The translations under genes were made by a program, and so were the position numbers. From Fusobacterium varium (GTDB taxonomy: Bacteria > Fusobacteriota > Fusobacteriia > Fusobacteriales > Fusobacteriaceae): a stretch of DNA of 40,470 nucleotides. This document shows, piece by piece, positions 1 to 7,296 of this stretch. The notes below the pieces were generated by a model. It did not search any database, had not been told where the DNA came from, and saw only the letters and a list, made by a program, of their open reading frames with translations. The DNA is taken from NCBI GenBank assembly GCA_021531615.1, contig JADYUE010000016.1, positions 1-40,470 on the forward strand. Reading direction: 5' to 3'. Numbering within the stretch: position 1 is the first letter of the stretch; every line of letters begins with the position of its first letter.

Positions 1-66
1 CGAAAATCACTGGAGTTACTTGAAAATTTATTTGTTTTTTCCACCAACACTATTTGACAAAGAGCC
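1..66. mobile_element. Probable end of an ISL3-type insertion sequence (partial)
   Basis: Read on the minus strand, the segment from 66 inward begins GGCTCTTTGTCAAATAGTG. This resembles, from memory, the terminal inverted repeat of ISL3-family elements. A short open frame entering from the window edge on the plus strand stops at 55-57, close to the presumed end, as expected for a transposase C-terminus, but 18 codons are too few to identify it. The bases just outside (67-74, taaattaa) could be an 8-bp target duplication, but the other end is outside the window. Identification is tentative. Confidence 0.4.
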
Positions 67-157
67 TAAATTAATATTTTTTTATACGTCAAATATAAGT
101 TTAAATCGTTTATATAAAACACATGCTTTGATTAGATAGTTTATAGTTAAAGATAAT

Positions 158-206
158 AAAAAAAGAGTTGAAGAAATTGATTGATTCACCAATTTACAAC
201 AACTCT
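158..206 (-). terminator. Rho-independent terminator after the EIIB gene
   Basis: On the minus strand AGAGTTG (206-200) pairs with CAACTCT (170-164), with an inner AAATTG/CAATTT stem, followed by a seven-T run (163-157). It lies 24 bases after the EIIB stop codon. Confidence 0.8.
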
Positions 207-229
207 AAAAATCTTCAATATTTTAAAAC

Positions 230-613
230 TTACTTTTCTCTAATTTCATTAATAGCTTTCTCTAATTTTTCAGCTTTTAATCCAAGTACTATATGTACCT
301 TTTCATTTGTTAATCTGATAACTTTTTTAGCTCCTAAAACTGCTATTCTCTTTTCATCAATTAGATTACCATTTTTAACAACAACTCTTATTCTAGTCAA
401 GCAAGTATCTACACTAACTATATTCTTTTCTCCACCTAAAGCTTTTATATAAAGTTTTCCTATTCCCAAAAGTTTCTTATCTTCAACTTTATCCAAGTCT
501 ATACAATTTACTCTCTTTAATTTTGCAATTAAACTATATTTTCTTACAATTACAAAAATAACAACTAAAATAATTATTCCTATTACAATATACAGCCCCT
601 TGGCAGATTCCAT
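230..613 (-). CDS. Membrane-tethered PTS EIIB-domain protein
   Basis: Protein of 127 residues with one N-terminal membrane helix (about residues 4-24) followed by a single PTS EIIB type-1 (glucose-family) domain. The motif VDTCLTRIRV carries the cysteine that is phosphorylated in this family. The start is ATG at 613: GGAGGAG lies 3-9 bases upstream, while an in-frame TTG at 625 overlaps this ribosome site and is less likely. A normal glucose-class EII also has an EIIC permease and often an EIIA; here the EIIB domain stands alone on a membrane anchor. It may therefore be a regulatory phosphocarrier rather than a sugar importer. That role is an inference, suggested by the PTS EIIA-CBS protein encoded 4 kb upstream. 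It has its own promoter (651-679) and terminator. Confidence 0.8.
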   Translation of the reverse strand: MESAKGLYIVIGIIILVVIFVIVRKYSLIAKLKRVNCIDLDKVEDKKLLGIGKLYIKALGGEKNIVSVDTCLTRIRVVVKNGNLIDEKRIAVLGAKKVIRLTNEKVHIVLGLKAEKLEKAINEIREK

Positions 614-650
614 ATTCTCCTCCAAAATTTTACTTTTTTATATTAATTAT

Positions 651-679
651 ACTATATCCCTTTTAATAAAACTTGTCAA
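651..679 (-). promoter_or_regulatory. Promoter of the EIIB gene
   Basis: Minus strand: TTGACA (679-674), 17-base spacer, TATAGT (656-651). It overlaps the mnmA stop codon, so the EIIB gene can be transcribed independently of mnmA. Confidence 0.65.
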
Positions 680-1725
680 GTTTCGATAATTCCTCCACCT
701 AAAACAAAATCTTTATAGTACAAAACTAAATGTTGTCCAGGTGCTAATTGTGGTGTACTTTCATCAAATTCAAAAAATACCTCATTATCTTTGATTTTTA
801 TCTCTCCTAAATCACCAAAACTTGAAAATCTTGGTCTTCCTATTAATTTTTTTCCTATTAATTTATCTAATTCAACTGGAGATTTAAACTCTAATAATTT
901 AACCTCTTTTTTATATAACTCTTCATAATCTCCTAAAATTATCTCATTACTCTCTTTTTTTATATTTACAATAAAGTGTGGTTTAGGTAATTTTAAGCCT
1001 AACCCTCTTCTTTGCCCTATTGTATAAAGCTGATATCCTTGATGTTCTCCTAAAACTTTGCCATCTTTATTCAAAAATTTACCTTTTTTTATCTTATCTC
1101 CAAGATTTTCTCTCAAGAAATCTATATATCCATTTTTAGCAAAGCAAATCCCCTGACTGTCCCCTTTATCATGAACTTTTAGCCCTATATTTTTAGCTAT
1201 CTCTCTAATCTCAGATTTCTCATAATTATATAGTGGGAACTTTAATCTTTCGATTTTATCTCTGTCCAATCTATATAACATATAACTTTGATCTTTTCTC
1301 TTATTAATCGAGATCTTTAAAAGATAACTTTCAAACTCATCTAAATATTCAACTGAACAGTAATGCCCTGTGGCTACATATTCAGCATTCTCCTCATCTG
1401 CTATTTTAAAAAGAGTTTTCAATTTTACCCTTTCATCACATATTACACATGGTGAGGGGGTAATTCCATTAGAATACCCATCTAAAAAGTTTTCTATTAC
1501 CTCTTTTCTAAATAACTCCTGAATATCTACAACAATATGTTTTATTCCTAAAAAATTACATATCTCTTTAGCTCCTGCTATCTCTAATTTTAAACTTTTT
1601 TCCTCATTATGATCAAGGGTAACTCCGATAACTTCATATCCTTCACTTTTTAAAAGATAGGCAGCTACTGAGGAGTCTACTCCCCCACTCATTCCTATTA
1701 CAATTTTCTTTTTATCTCTCATCAA
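676..1725 (-). CDS. mnmA: tRNA-specific 2-thiouridylase MnmA
   Basis: Makes 2-thiouridine at the wobble position U34 of tRNA(Lys), tRNA(Glu) and tRNA(Gln), activating the uridine with ATP and transferring sulfur from a persulfide relay. Residues 11-19 (GMSGGVDSS) are the PP-loop ATP pyrophosphatase motif. Cys96 in SPCVICDERVK and Cys194 in SQGICFA match the two catalytic cysteines of the family. The 349-residue length is close to the usual 360-370. The start overlaps the end of the upstream K+ channel gene by four bases, so the two are translationally coupled. No oddities seen. Confidence 0.95.
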   Translation of the reverse strand: MMRDKKKIVIGMSGGVDSSVAAYLLKSEGYEVIGVTLDHNEEKSLKLEIAGAKEICNFLGIKHIVVDIQELFRKEVIENFLDGYSNGITPSPCVICDERVKLKTLFKIADEENAEYVATGHYCSVEYLDEFESYLLKISINKRKDQSYMLYRLDRDKIERLKFPLYNYEKSEIREIAKNIGLKVHDKGDSQGICFAKNGYIDFLRENLGDKIKKGKFLNKDGKVLGEHQGYQLYTIGQRRGLGLKLPKPHFIVNIKKESNEIILGDYEELYKKEVKLLEFKSPVELDKLIGKKLIGRPRFSSFGDLGEIKIKDNEVFFEFDESTPQLAPGQHLVLYYKDFVLGGGIIET

Positions 1726-2636
1726 TCTCCTATTTCCTTTTTATCCTCTTGAGAATCATTTTTACGAGAATTTAATATTCCTGAACTCAATGTTATTCCT
1801 AAAGAAAAATTTAATAAAAATATTCCTGTTAAAGATTCAATAATTACAAAAAATTCTCCCCAAAAAGTCAATGGATAAATATCTCCATAACCTAAAGTTG
1901 TTAAAGTAACAAAACTAAAATAAATATGTTTAAAATAGAAATACAAAGTTGTATTTACATTTTCCATTCCATGAAATGCCTGACCATCATAACATATATT
2001 TATAACTGAATATAGTGCCCCAAAGCTTATTCCTAATGTTATATATGTTAAAAGAGTAATTACAATATCACTACTTTTTACCTTTCTTCTATTTAAAATT
2101 ATATCTGTTACACAATATTTTATCAAAACTACATGGCTAGTAAAAAGCAAAAATATATTTACTATATAAACTAAAACATATAGTTCTTCATAACTCACTC
2201 CACCTATACGCTCTATATCTAAACCAAAAATAATTATGGTTATTGGCATAAATATAATATAGTAAACTATAAGTAAAAGTGCTTTTAAAACTCCATCTTT
2301 AAAAATCAAATTTTTTCTAGCTATTACTATTATAGGAAAAATACTTATAAACAGTATTGGTATCTGCTTAAAAGTTTGATAATTTAATTTAAATATATTT
2401 ATTGTTTTTAAACTAAAAAGTTGAAAAACTATTGGCAACACCACTGATATTACTCCTGTTATCTTAGTTAAAAACACTATAAAATCATAGTTTTCACTTT
2501 TTTTTAACTCTGAAATTATCATTTTTAATTTTAATCTTATACTGAGATTATCTCGGATAATATCTACTAAATATCCCAAATCTAAATCGTTTCTTAAAAG
2601 TCGAAATATCATCTCTTTTAGATTTTTTAATTTCAT
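1722..2636 (-). CDS. Six-helix potassium channel (voltage-gated-like superfamily)
   Basis: Inner-membrane channel, 304 residues. A charged N-terminal segment of about 50 residues is followed by hydrophobic segments at roughly 52-75, 91-108, 116-138, 151-174, 191-213 and, after the pore, 262-288. The pore loop TTLGYGDIYP (246-255) contains the K+ selectivity filter GYGD. This fits the ion-channel-2 pore domain with a six-segment layout. The voltage-sensor arginine ladder is not obvious and no RCK/TrkA nucleotide-binding domain is attached, so the gating signal is unknown. The gene sits one base after birA and overlaps mnmA by four bases, in the operon that also carries two SLC13-type ion carriers. 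Confidence 0.88.
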   Translation of the reverse strand: MKLKNLKEMIFRLLRNDLDLGYLVDIIRDNLSIRLKLKMIISELKKSENYDFIVFLTKITGVISVVLPIVFQLFSLKTINIFKLNYQTFKQIPILFISIFPIIVIARKNLIFKDGVLKALLLIVYYIIFMPITIIIFGLDIERIGGVSYEELYVLVYIVNIFLLFTSHVVLIKYCVTDIILNRRKVKSSDIVITLLTYITLGISFGALYSVINICYDGQAFHGMENVNTTLYFYFKHIYFSFVTLTTLGYGDIYPLTFWGEFFVIIESLTGIFLLNFSLGITLSSGILNSRKNDSQEDKKEIGD

Positions 2637-2637
2637 T

Positions 2638-3345
2638 TTAGTCCCTCTTTATATGTATCTCTCCAATATTAGCAAACATTTTTTCTTTTTCTGTCACTAT
2701 TTCCAATCTTCCATCACTGGCTATATCTCCAGCTATTCCTTTAATTTCCCAATTATTACCAACTAAAGTTATCTCTCTGTTTTTAAGATAATTTTTGTTG
2801 TTTATCTCTTCTAAAATAAAATTCCACTCTCCACATAAAAATCTTTTATACTGCTTTTTAAATTCATCTAATACAGTAAAAATAACATCTTCAACTATAT
2901 ATTTTTTTCCTGTGGATATAGTGAGAGCAGTAGCAATATCTGCTACTGCTCCCTCTAGTGAATTATTTATATTAATTCCTATCCCTATAACAAAAAAATC
3001 TTGGATTTTTTCAACTAAAATTCCACATATTTTTTTATCTTCAAGATATATATCATTTGTCCACTTAAATTTAAAATCTAAATTTTCAATTCTTTTCAAA
3101 CCTTTTAAAACAGCTATTCCAGTAACTAGAGGTAATTTAGAATACTCTTCTATTGAGATGTTTTCTTCTACTTTTAATAGAAAACTAAAAAGAGCCATTC
3201 CCTTTTGTGATACCCAGTTATTGCCTCTTCTCCCTCTTCCATGAGTTTGAGTTTCAGCTATTGCTAAGTCATAATCTCTTTTATCATCTTTTCTTTTTAA
3301 AAAATCACTTGTAGAGTCAATCTCTGAAAATCTAAATATCCTCAT
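2638..3345 (-). CDS. birA: Biotin--[acetyl-CoA-carboxylase] ligase, catalytic domain only
   Basis: Attaches biotin through biotinyl-5'-AMP to a lysine of biotin carboxyl carrier proteins. Residues 36-41 (GRGRRG) are the biotinyl-AMP binding loop and KWTNDIYLEDKKICGIL (94-110) holds the catalytic and biotin-binding residues. The protein is 235 residues and begins directly at the catalytic domain, so the N-terminal winged helix that lets bifunctional BirA repress biotin genes is absent. It should be an enzyme only. The start ATG has a GAGGTG ribosome site. It lies 11 bases after an SLC13 carrier gene and one base before the K+ channel. A biotin synthesis operon is encoded at the other end of the window. 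Confidence 0.93.
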   Translation of the reverse strand: MRIFRFSEIDSTSDFLKRKDDKRDYDLAIAETQTHGRGRRGNNWVSQKGMALFSFLLKVEENISIEEYSKLPLVTGIAVLKGLKRIENLDFKFKWTNDIYLEDKKICGILVEKIQDFFVIGIGININNSLEGAVADIATALTISTGKKYIVEDVIFTVLDEFKKQYKRFLCGEWNFILEEINNKNYLKNREITLVGNNWEIKGIAGDIASDGRLEIVTEKEKMFANIGEIHIKRD

Positions 3346-3356
3346 TTGTCACCTCA

Positions 3357-4637
3357 TTACATATATCTTACATAAAGATATACACTTGCTAAAATTAAAG
3401 TTTGAAAAGCTATAAGCCCACCAAATTTAAAGAATTTAAAAAAGTCTATTTTACAACCAGCTTTTGCAGCAGCTCCTACAGCAACTACGTTAGTAGCTGA
3501 TCCTAGCATTGTTATATTTCCTCCTAGGCATGATCCAAAAGATAGTGCCCACCAAAAAGCCTTTGTCTCTCCTATCTTTTCAAATGTAGGAATCATAACA
3601 CCTAAAATTTTAGAAATTGTTGCTGCGTTAGCAACATTTCCTATAATTGAAGTAAATCCTGCAGATAACCATGTTACTGCAAAAACAGCCATGTCAAATT
3701 TACCTGAAGTTATTTTAATAAGTTTATCTCCAACTATATTTATAATATTTAAGTTTTCAATTCCTCTAATCATCATAAATAGACCTATAAAGAAGAATAG
3801 TGTTTCCCATTCTACATTTTCAAATATCTCTTTAGGTTTTCTCTTAGTTATAACTACAAGGAATATCGCACCTGATAGAGATATAATTGCTAAACCTTTA
3901 TTTATAAAATTATTTAATATAAATCCAATTAACACTAAAGCAAATATTACTGCTGCTTGTTTTAATAATACTGGATCTTTCAAACTTCTTGAAGAATCTA
4001 ATTCCATTACTCTAGCTTTTAATTCATTAGATACCTTCATATTTTTACCATAGATAAGATATACATTTGTTATTAATAAAATCATTGATAATACAGCTAC
4101 TGGAGCAGTATTAAGCAAAAATTCATTAAATCCTAAGTTTCCTTCAGCTCCTATAATAAGTTGTGTAGGGTCACCTATTAAAGTTGCTAGTCCTCCTATA
4201 TTTGCAGACATTACTTCTGTTATTATAAATGGAAAAGGATCAAGTCTTAACTGTTTTGCCAACAAAATTGATACTGGTGCCATTAATAAAATAGTAGTTA
4301 CATTATCAAGAAATGCTGAGCATAGTGCTGTTACTATTGCCAATAAAACTACCAATCTAAAGGGCTCTCCTCTTACCAACTGTGCTACCTTAATTGCAAA
4401 CCATTGGAAAACCCCTGTTTCTGAAACTAAATGAACTATTATCATCATTCCTATTAAAAGAAATAGAATTTCCAATCTCTCTGAAATCGCCTCTAAAGCA
4501 TCTTCCTCATTAATAATTCCCACAAGAGCCATTATAAGTCCACCTATCATTGTTGCCCATGGTCCAGGTACTTTTTCAGTTATCATTAAATAAAACACGA
4601 TAAAAAATATAGCTATTCCCACTGCCATATATATCAT
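3357..4637 (-). CDS. SLC13/ArsB-NhaD family ion transporter (copy 1)
   Basis: Integral membrane carrier, 426 residues, 10-12 hydrophobic segments. Family hallmarks include AFLDNVTTILLMAPVSI, GDPTQLIIG and the C-terminal repeat GSCLGGNITMLGSATN, the re-entrant signature of the ion transporter superfamily with ArsB, NhaD and citrate/Na+ carriers. The substrate (Na+, arsenite or an organic anion) cannot be read from the sequence. Second of two paralogues in the operon; the other (5637-6914) has the same length and motif order, so they arose by duplication or form a pair. The two flank a PTS EIIA-CBS gene, which suggests shared regulation. ATG at 4637 has a GGAGG site nine bases upstream. Confidence 0.88.
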   Translation of the reverse strand: MIYMAVGIAIFFIVFYLMITEKVPGPWATMIGGLIMALVGIINEEDALEAISERLEILFLLIGMMIIVHLVSETGVFQWFAIKVAQLVRGEPFRLVVLLAIVTALCSAFLDNVTTILLMAPVSILLAKQLRLDPFPFIITEVMSANIGGLATLIGDPTQLIIGAEGNLGFNEFLLNTAPVAVLSMILLITNVYLIYGKNMKVSNELKARVMELDSSRSLKDPVLLKQAAVIFALVLIGFILNNFINKGLAIISLSGAIFLVVITKRKPKEIFENVEWETLFFFIGLFMMIRGIENLNIINIVGDKLIKITSGKFDMAVFAVTWLSAGFTSIIGNVANAATISKILGVMIPTFEKIGETKAFWWALSFGSCLGGNITMLGSATNVVAVGAAAKAGCKIDFFKFFKFGGLIAFQTLILASVYLYVRYM

Positions 4638-4689
4638 AATTTTTTTCCTCCTTATTTAATCTAAATCCTTTCCCAAAGATTAAAAAAGT

Positions 4690-5619
4690 TTAAATATGAA
4701 GTACTTTTTTGATTATATCTGATCTTTTTATCATACCATAGTATTTTCCTTCGTCATCAAGAACATATAGTCTTGTAACTCCTTTTTTTACCATGATAAA
4801 GCAGATTTCCATAATCGGTGTTTTTCTGTCTATCTTTATATCCTCATCTTTTCTATATAGTTTTTCTATTGTAGTAGTAGATTCATTTACTAAATATTCT
4901 TCAAATGGTTCTCCTACTGTAAGGAAGTTTAAATCTCCCATTAGAGAAAGATAATCTGGCATTCCATAATCAATTAGCTCTCTCTCTGTTATCTCTCCTA
5001 AGAAATATCCATTTTCATCTACAACTGGTAATCCACTTGTTTGTTCAAGTATAAGTCTTTTTGCTATCTCTTCCAAAGTATTAGTTAAAAGAGCTGGTCT
5101 AATATCTGGACTTAAAACGTCTTCAGCAGTTATTCTATGATCAATTTCAATATTTGATTCTTGAATGTAACTAACTATTTTAGCTGCTCTTTTTTCCTCT
5201 TTTATTTTAGCTAAAAGATCTTTATGTTTTGTAGCTATTCTTGAAACAGCACTCATCACTTTTAAAATATTTTTATTTTTCAATACATCTGAAACAATTA
5301 AAAATACTAATTTTACTTCGTCTAATTTGTTAGTTGCTGCAATTTCAACTTCAATTGGATTTTCTAAAACTCCAATTGAAACTATAAAATCATCAAATTT
5401 TTCCATTCTAGCATGAGGAATAGCTATTCCATTTCCCATTCCAGTAGATATTTCTCTTTCTCTTTTAATAACAGATGATATAATTTGCTCTTTAAATTCT
5501 GAAACTTTTTTATCTTTTTCTGCTATTCTTCCTACCATCTCTTTTATTATCTCTTCTGGTGTAGTTCCCTTTAAGTCTGTAAATATAAATTGTGGGTCTA
5601 AATAACTTGAAAATTTCAT
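4690..5619 (-). CDS. PTS EIIA (fructose/Ntr class) fused to two CBS domains
   Basis: Soluble 309-residue protein. Residues 1-152 form a PTS EIIA type-2 domain; His69 in MGNGIAIPHARM matches the phosphorylated histidine. Residues 162-217 and about 265-309 are a CBS pair, a module that binds adenine nucleotides in many proteins. The combination looks regulatory rather than sugar-importing, since no EIIB/EIIC partner is adjacent. It lies 17 bases after one SLC13 carrier and 52 bases before the other, so a role in controlling these carriers by phosphorylation and nucleotide level is a reasonable inference. Nothing in the sequence names the ligand. Strong ribosome site AGGAGG. Confidence 0.88.
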   Translation of the reverse strand: MKFSSYLDPQFIFTDLKGTTPEEIIKEMVGRIAEKDKKVSEFKEQIISSVIKREREISTGMGNGIAIPHARMEKFDDFIVSIGVLENPIEVEIAATNKLDEVKLVFLIVSDVLKNKNILKVMSAVSRIATKHKDLLAKIKEEKRAAKIVSYIQESNIEIDHRITAEDVLSPDIRPALLTNTLEEIAKRLILEQTSGLPVVDENGYFLGEITERELIDYGMPDYLSLMGDLNFLTVGEPFEEYLVNESTTTIEKLYRKDEDIKIDRKTPIMEICFIMVKKGVTRLYVLDDEGKYYGMIKRSDIIKKVLHI

Positions 5620-5636
5620 ATTTTCCTCCTTTAAAT

Positions 5637-6914
5637 TTAATATCTCAAATTAATATAAATTATACTTAATATTACTGATTCTGCCACTACCAATATTCCA
5701 TACTTAAAGAAATCCATAAAGCTTATATGTACATCAGCTTTTCCTGCTATTGAAACTCCAACTATATTTGCTGGTGCTCCAACCATTGTCATATTTCCTC
5801 CTAAACATGCTCCTAATGATAATGCCCACCATAATACATCTGTATTTCCTACAAAATCTGGAACTATACTTGCTATAATTTTAGAGAATGAAAGTGTATA
5901 AGGAACAGAACCTAAAATTGGTGATAGTATTGCTGATAGTACTACTACTACAGAACTTGTTAGCTCTAAATCTCCATCTGTAAATTCTACTAAAAGTTCT
6001 CCTATTTTAGATATAATTCCAAGTTTATCTACTCCCTCAACAAGAACAAAAAGTCCTCCAAAGAAGAATAAAGTTTCCCACTCTACCTTTTTATAAATCT
6101 CCTCTGGACTTTTCTTACTTAAAGAAAGTAATAACACTGATCCCATTATAGATATTATTGCTAGTCCTATATTTGTTACCATATTTGTTAAGAATCCTAT
6201 TAAAATCAATCCAAATAAACAACAAGATTGAATTAAAAGAGTCTTGTTTTTAATACTTCTGTTAGGCTCTAAATCCATTATACTTGCTCTTAACTCTCTT
6301 GATACAACCATTTTTTTCTTAAATAATAGTTTTGCAGTAATTATTAATACTACCATATTAACAACTACTAATGGAGTTAAGTTAAATATAAAATGGTTAA
6401 AATCTAGTTTTCCCATACTTGCAATAATAAGGTTTGGTGGATCCCCTATCATTGTAGCTGTTCCTCCAATATTACAAGCAAAAATTTGCACTATAATAAA
6501 TGGAAATGGATCTAGTTCTAGTTTTCTAGCTAACAGTGCTGTCATAGGAACTATCAATAATATAGTAGTAACATTATCTAAAAATGCTGAGCATATAGCT
6601 GTTACTATTGAAAGCATAATCAAAACCTTTATTGGATCTCCCTTTGCTTTTTGAGCAACTGTTATTGCTGCCCATTGGAAAATCCCAGTTTCAGACATTA
6701 TCTCAACTACCATCATAAGCCCCATTAACAATAGAAAAATCTCTAAGTTTTTCCCTACTGCATGTAATGCTTCCTCTTGGTCTAAGATTCCAGTCAATAC
6801 CATTAAACTACCACCTATTATAGCAGTTAAAGATTTTGGTTGCTTCCCAAAAAGAATAAAATAAAAAGATACACAGAAAATAAAAATCCCCGCAAAAAGT
6901 TTAAAATTCTCCAC
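5637..6914 (-). CDS. SLC13/ArsB-NhaD family ion transporter (copy 2)
   Basis: First gene of the operon. 425 residues with 10-12 membrane segments and the same signatures as its paralogue: AFLDNVTTILLIVPM, GDPPNLIIASMGK and GACLGGNMTMVGAPAN. It begins with GTG at 6914, preceded by a strong GGGGGAGG site (6921-6928) with a six-base spacer. A leader of roughly 190 nt with mutually exclusive hairpins precedes it (see 6930-7103), so expression is probably controlled in the leader. The transported ion is not evident; Na+/H+ exchange or anion transport are the family options. Confidence 0.88.
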   Translation of the reverse strand: MENFKLFAGIFIFCVSFYFILFGKQPKSLTAIIGGSLMVLTGILDQEEALHAVGKNLEIFLLLMGLMMVVEIMSETGIFQWAAITVAQKAKGDPIKVLIMLSIVTAICSAFLDNVTTILLIVPMTALLARKLELDPFPFIIVQIFACNIGGTATMIGDPPNLIIASMGKLDFNHFIFNLTPLVVVNMVVLIITAKLLFKKKMVVSRELRASIMDLEPNRSIKNKTLLIQSCCLFGLILIGFLTNMVTNIGLAIISIMGSVLLLSLSKKSPEEIYKKVEWETLFFFGGLFVLVEGVDKLGIISKIGELLVEFTDGDLELTSSVVVVLSAILSPILGSVPYTLSFSKIIASIVPDFVGNTDVLWWALSLGACLGGNMTMVGAPANIVGVSIAGKADVHISFMDFFKYGILVVAESVILSIIYINLRY

Positions 6915-6929
6915 TTTATGCCTCCCCCT

Positions 6930-7103
6930 TAAAAAAATTTTCGGAGTCTAAGTAAAAATACTTAGTTCTCCTGATGAAGATACCCCCTCTATTTAGAGAT
7001 GCCCACACCAAGAGAACTAAAGGTACAGCATAAAGTGCCCCTTTATTTATAACTTTTTGCCTTATATAATATTAATTTTACAAAATAGAGCTCTATAGAG
7101 TAA
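6930..7103 (-). promoter_or_regulatory. Structured 5' leader, riboswitch candidate, class unknown
   Basis: Between the presumed start of transcription (about 7103) and the GTG start, the RNA can form: an AAAGG/CCTTT hairpin with an inner GCA/TGC; a nine-bp helix GAGAACTAA/TTAGTTCTC (7012-7020 with 6962-6970) closing a domain with a CTCT/AGAG hairpin (6987-6998); and a seven-bp hairpin CTAAGTA/TACTTAG (6948-6954 with 6959-6965). The last two share bases 6962-6965 and cannot coexist. ACTCC (6943-6947) could pair with the GGGGGAGG ribosome site. This is the layout of an expression platform. I could not match it to a known riboswitch consensus. Confidence 0.55.
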
Positions 7104-7139
7104 GTAACAATTATACATTACTTACCCTATAGTTCTCAA
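7088..7139 (-). promoter_or_regulatory. Promoter embedded in a long palindrome
   Basis: Inverted repeat: CTATAG (7093-7098) and GTAAGTAA (7100-7107) mirror TTACTTAC (7118-7125) and CTATAG (7127-7132), with one mismatch, plus GAG/CTC outside. On the minus strand a promoter overlaps it: TTGAGA (7139-7134), 18-base spacer, TATAAT (7115-7110). The dyad covers the spacer and -10 region, where a dimeric repressor could bind. No long T-run follows, so it is less likely a terminator. Confidence 0.5.
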
Positions 7140-7221
7140 TCTTTAATTAAAAAATATTATATAAAATATCTAAATAATTTTAAATTCTATTATACTTCTA
7201 CTAAAATATAATAGACACCTT

Positions 7222-7253
7222 AAAAAGTTAGCTCCTTTATGGAACTTTTAACT
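7222..7253 (-). terminator. Likely terminator of the coaE-fakAB operon
   Basis: On the minus strand AGTTCC (7246-7241) pairs with GGAGCT (7234-7229) around an ATAAA loop, followed by TTTTT. It sits 45 bases after the fusion gene's stop codon. The helix is short and has a G-T pair. Confidence 0.55.
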
Positions 7254-7296
7254 TATACTAAATAAATTTTATTATCCCTTTAAATTTTTTTATTTT

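Noticed and set aside
168-452. Plus-strand 94-codon frame near the left end
   Set aside because: Antisense to the EIIB gene and its terminator; begins inside the terminator hairpin.
6930-7103. TPP, lysine, cobalamin, glycine, M-box, yybP-ykoY or T-box leader
   Set aside because: The conserved core sequences that I know for these classes are not present.
7088-7137. Palindrome as a terminator
   Set aside because: Neither strand has a proper T-run after the stem, and a promoter overlaps it; the better terminator is at 7222-7253.
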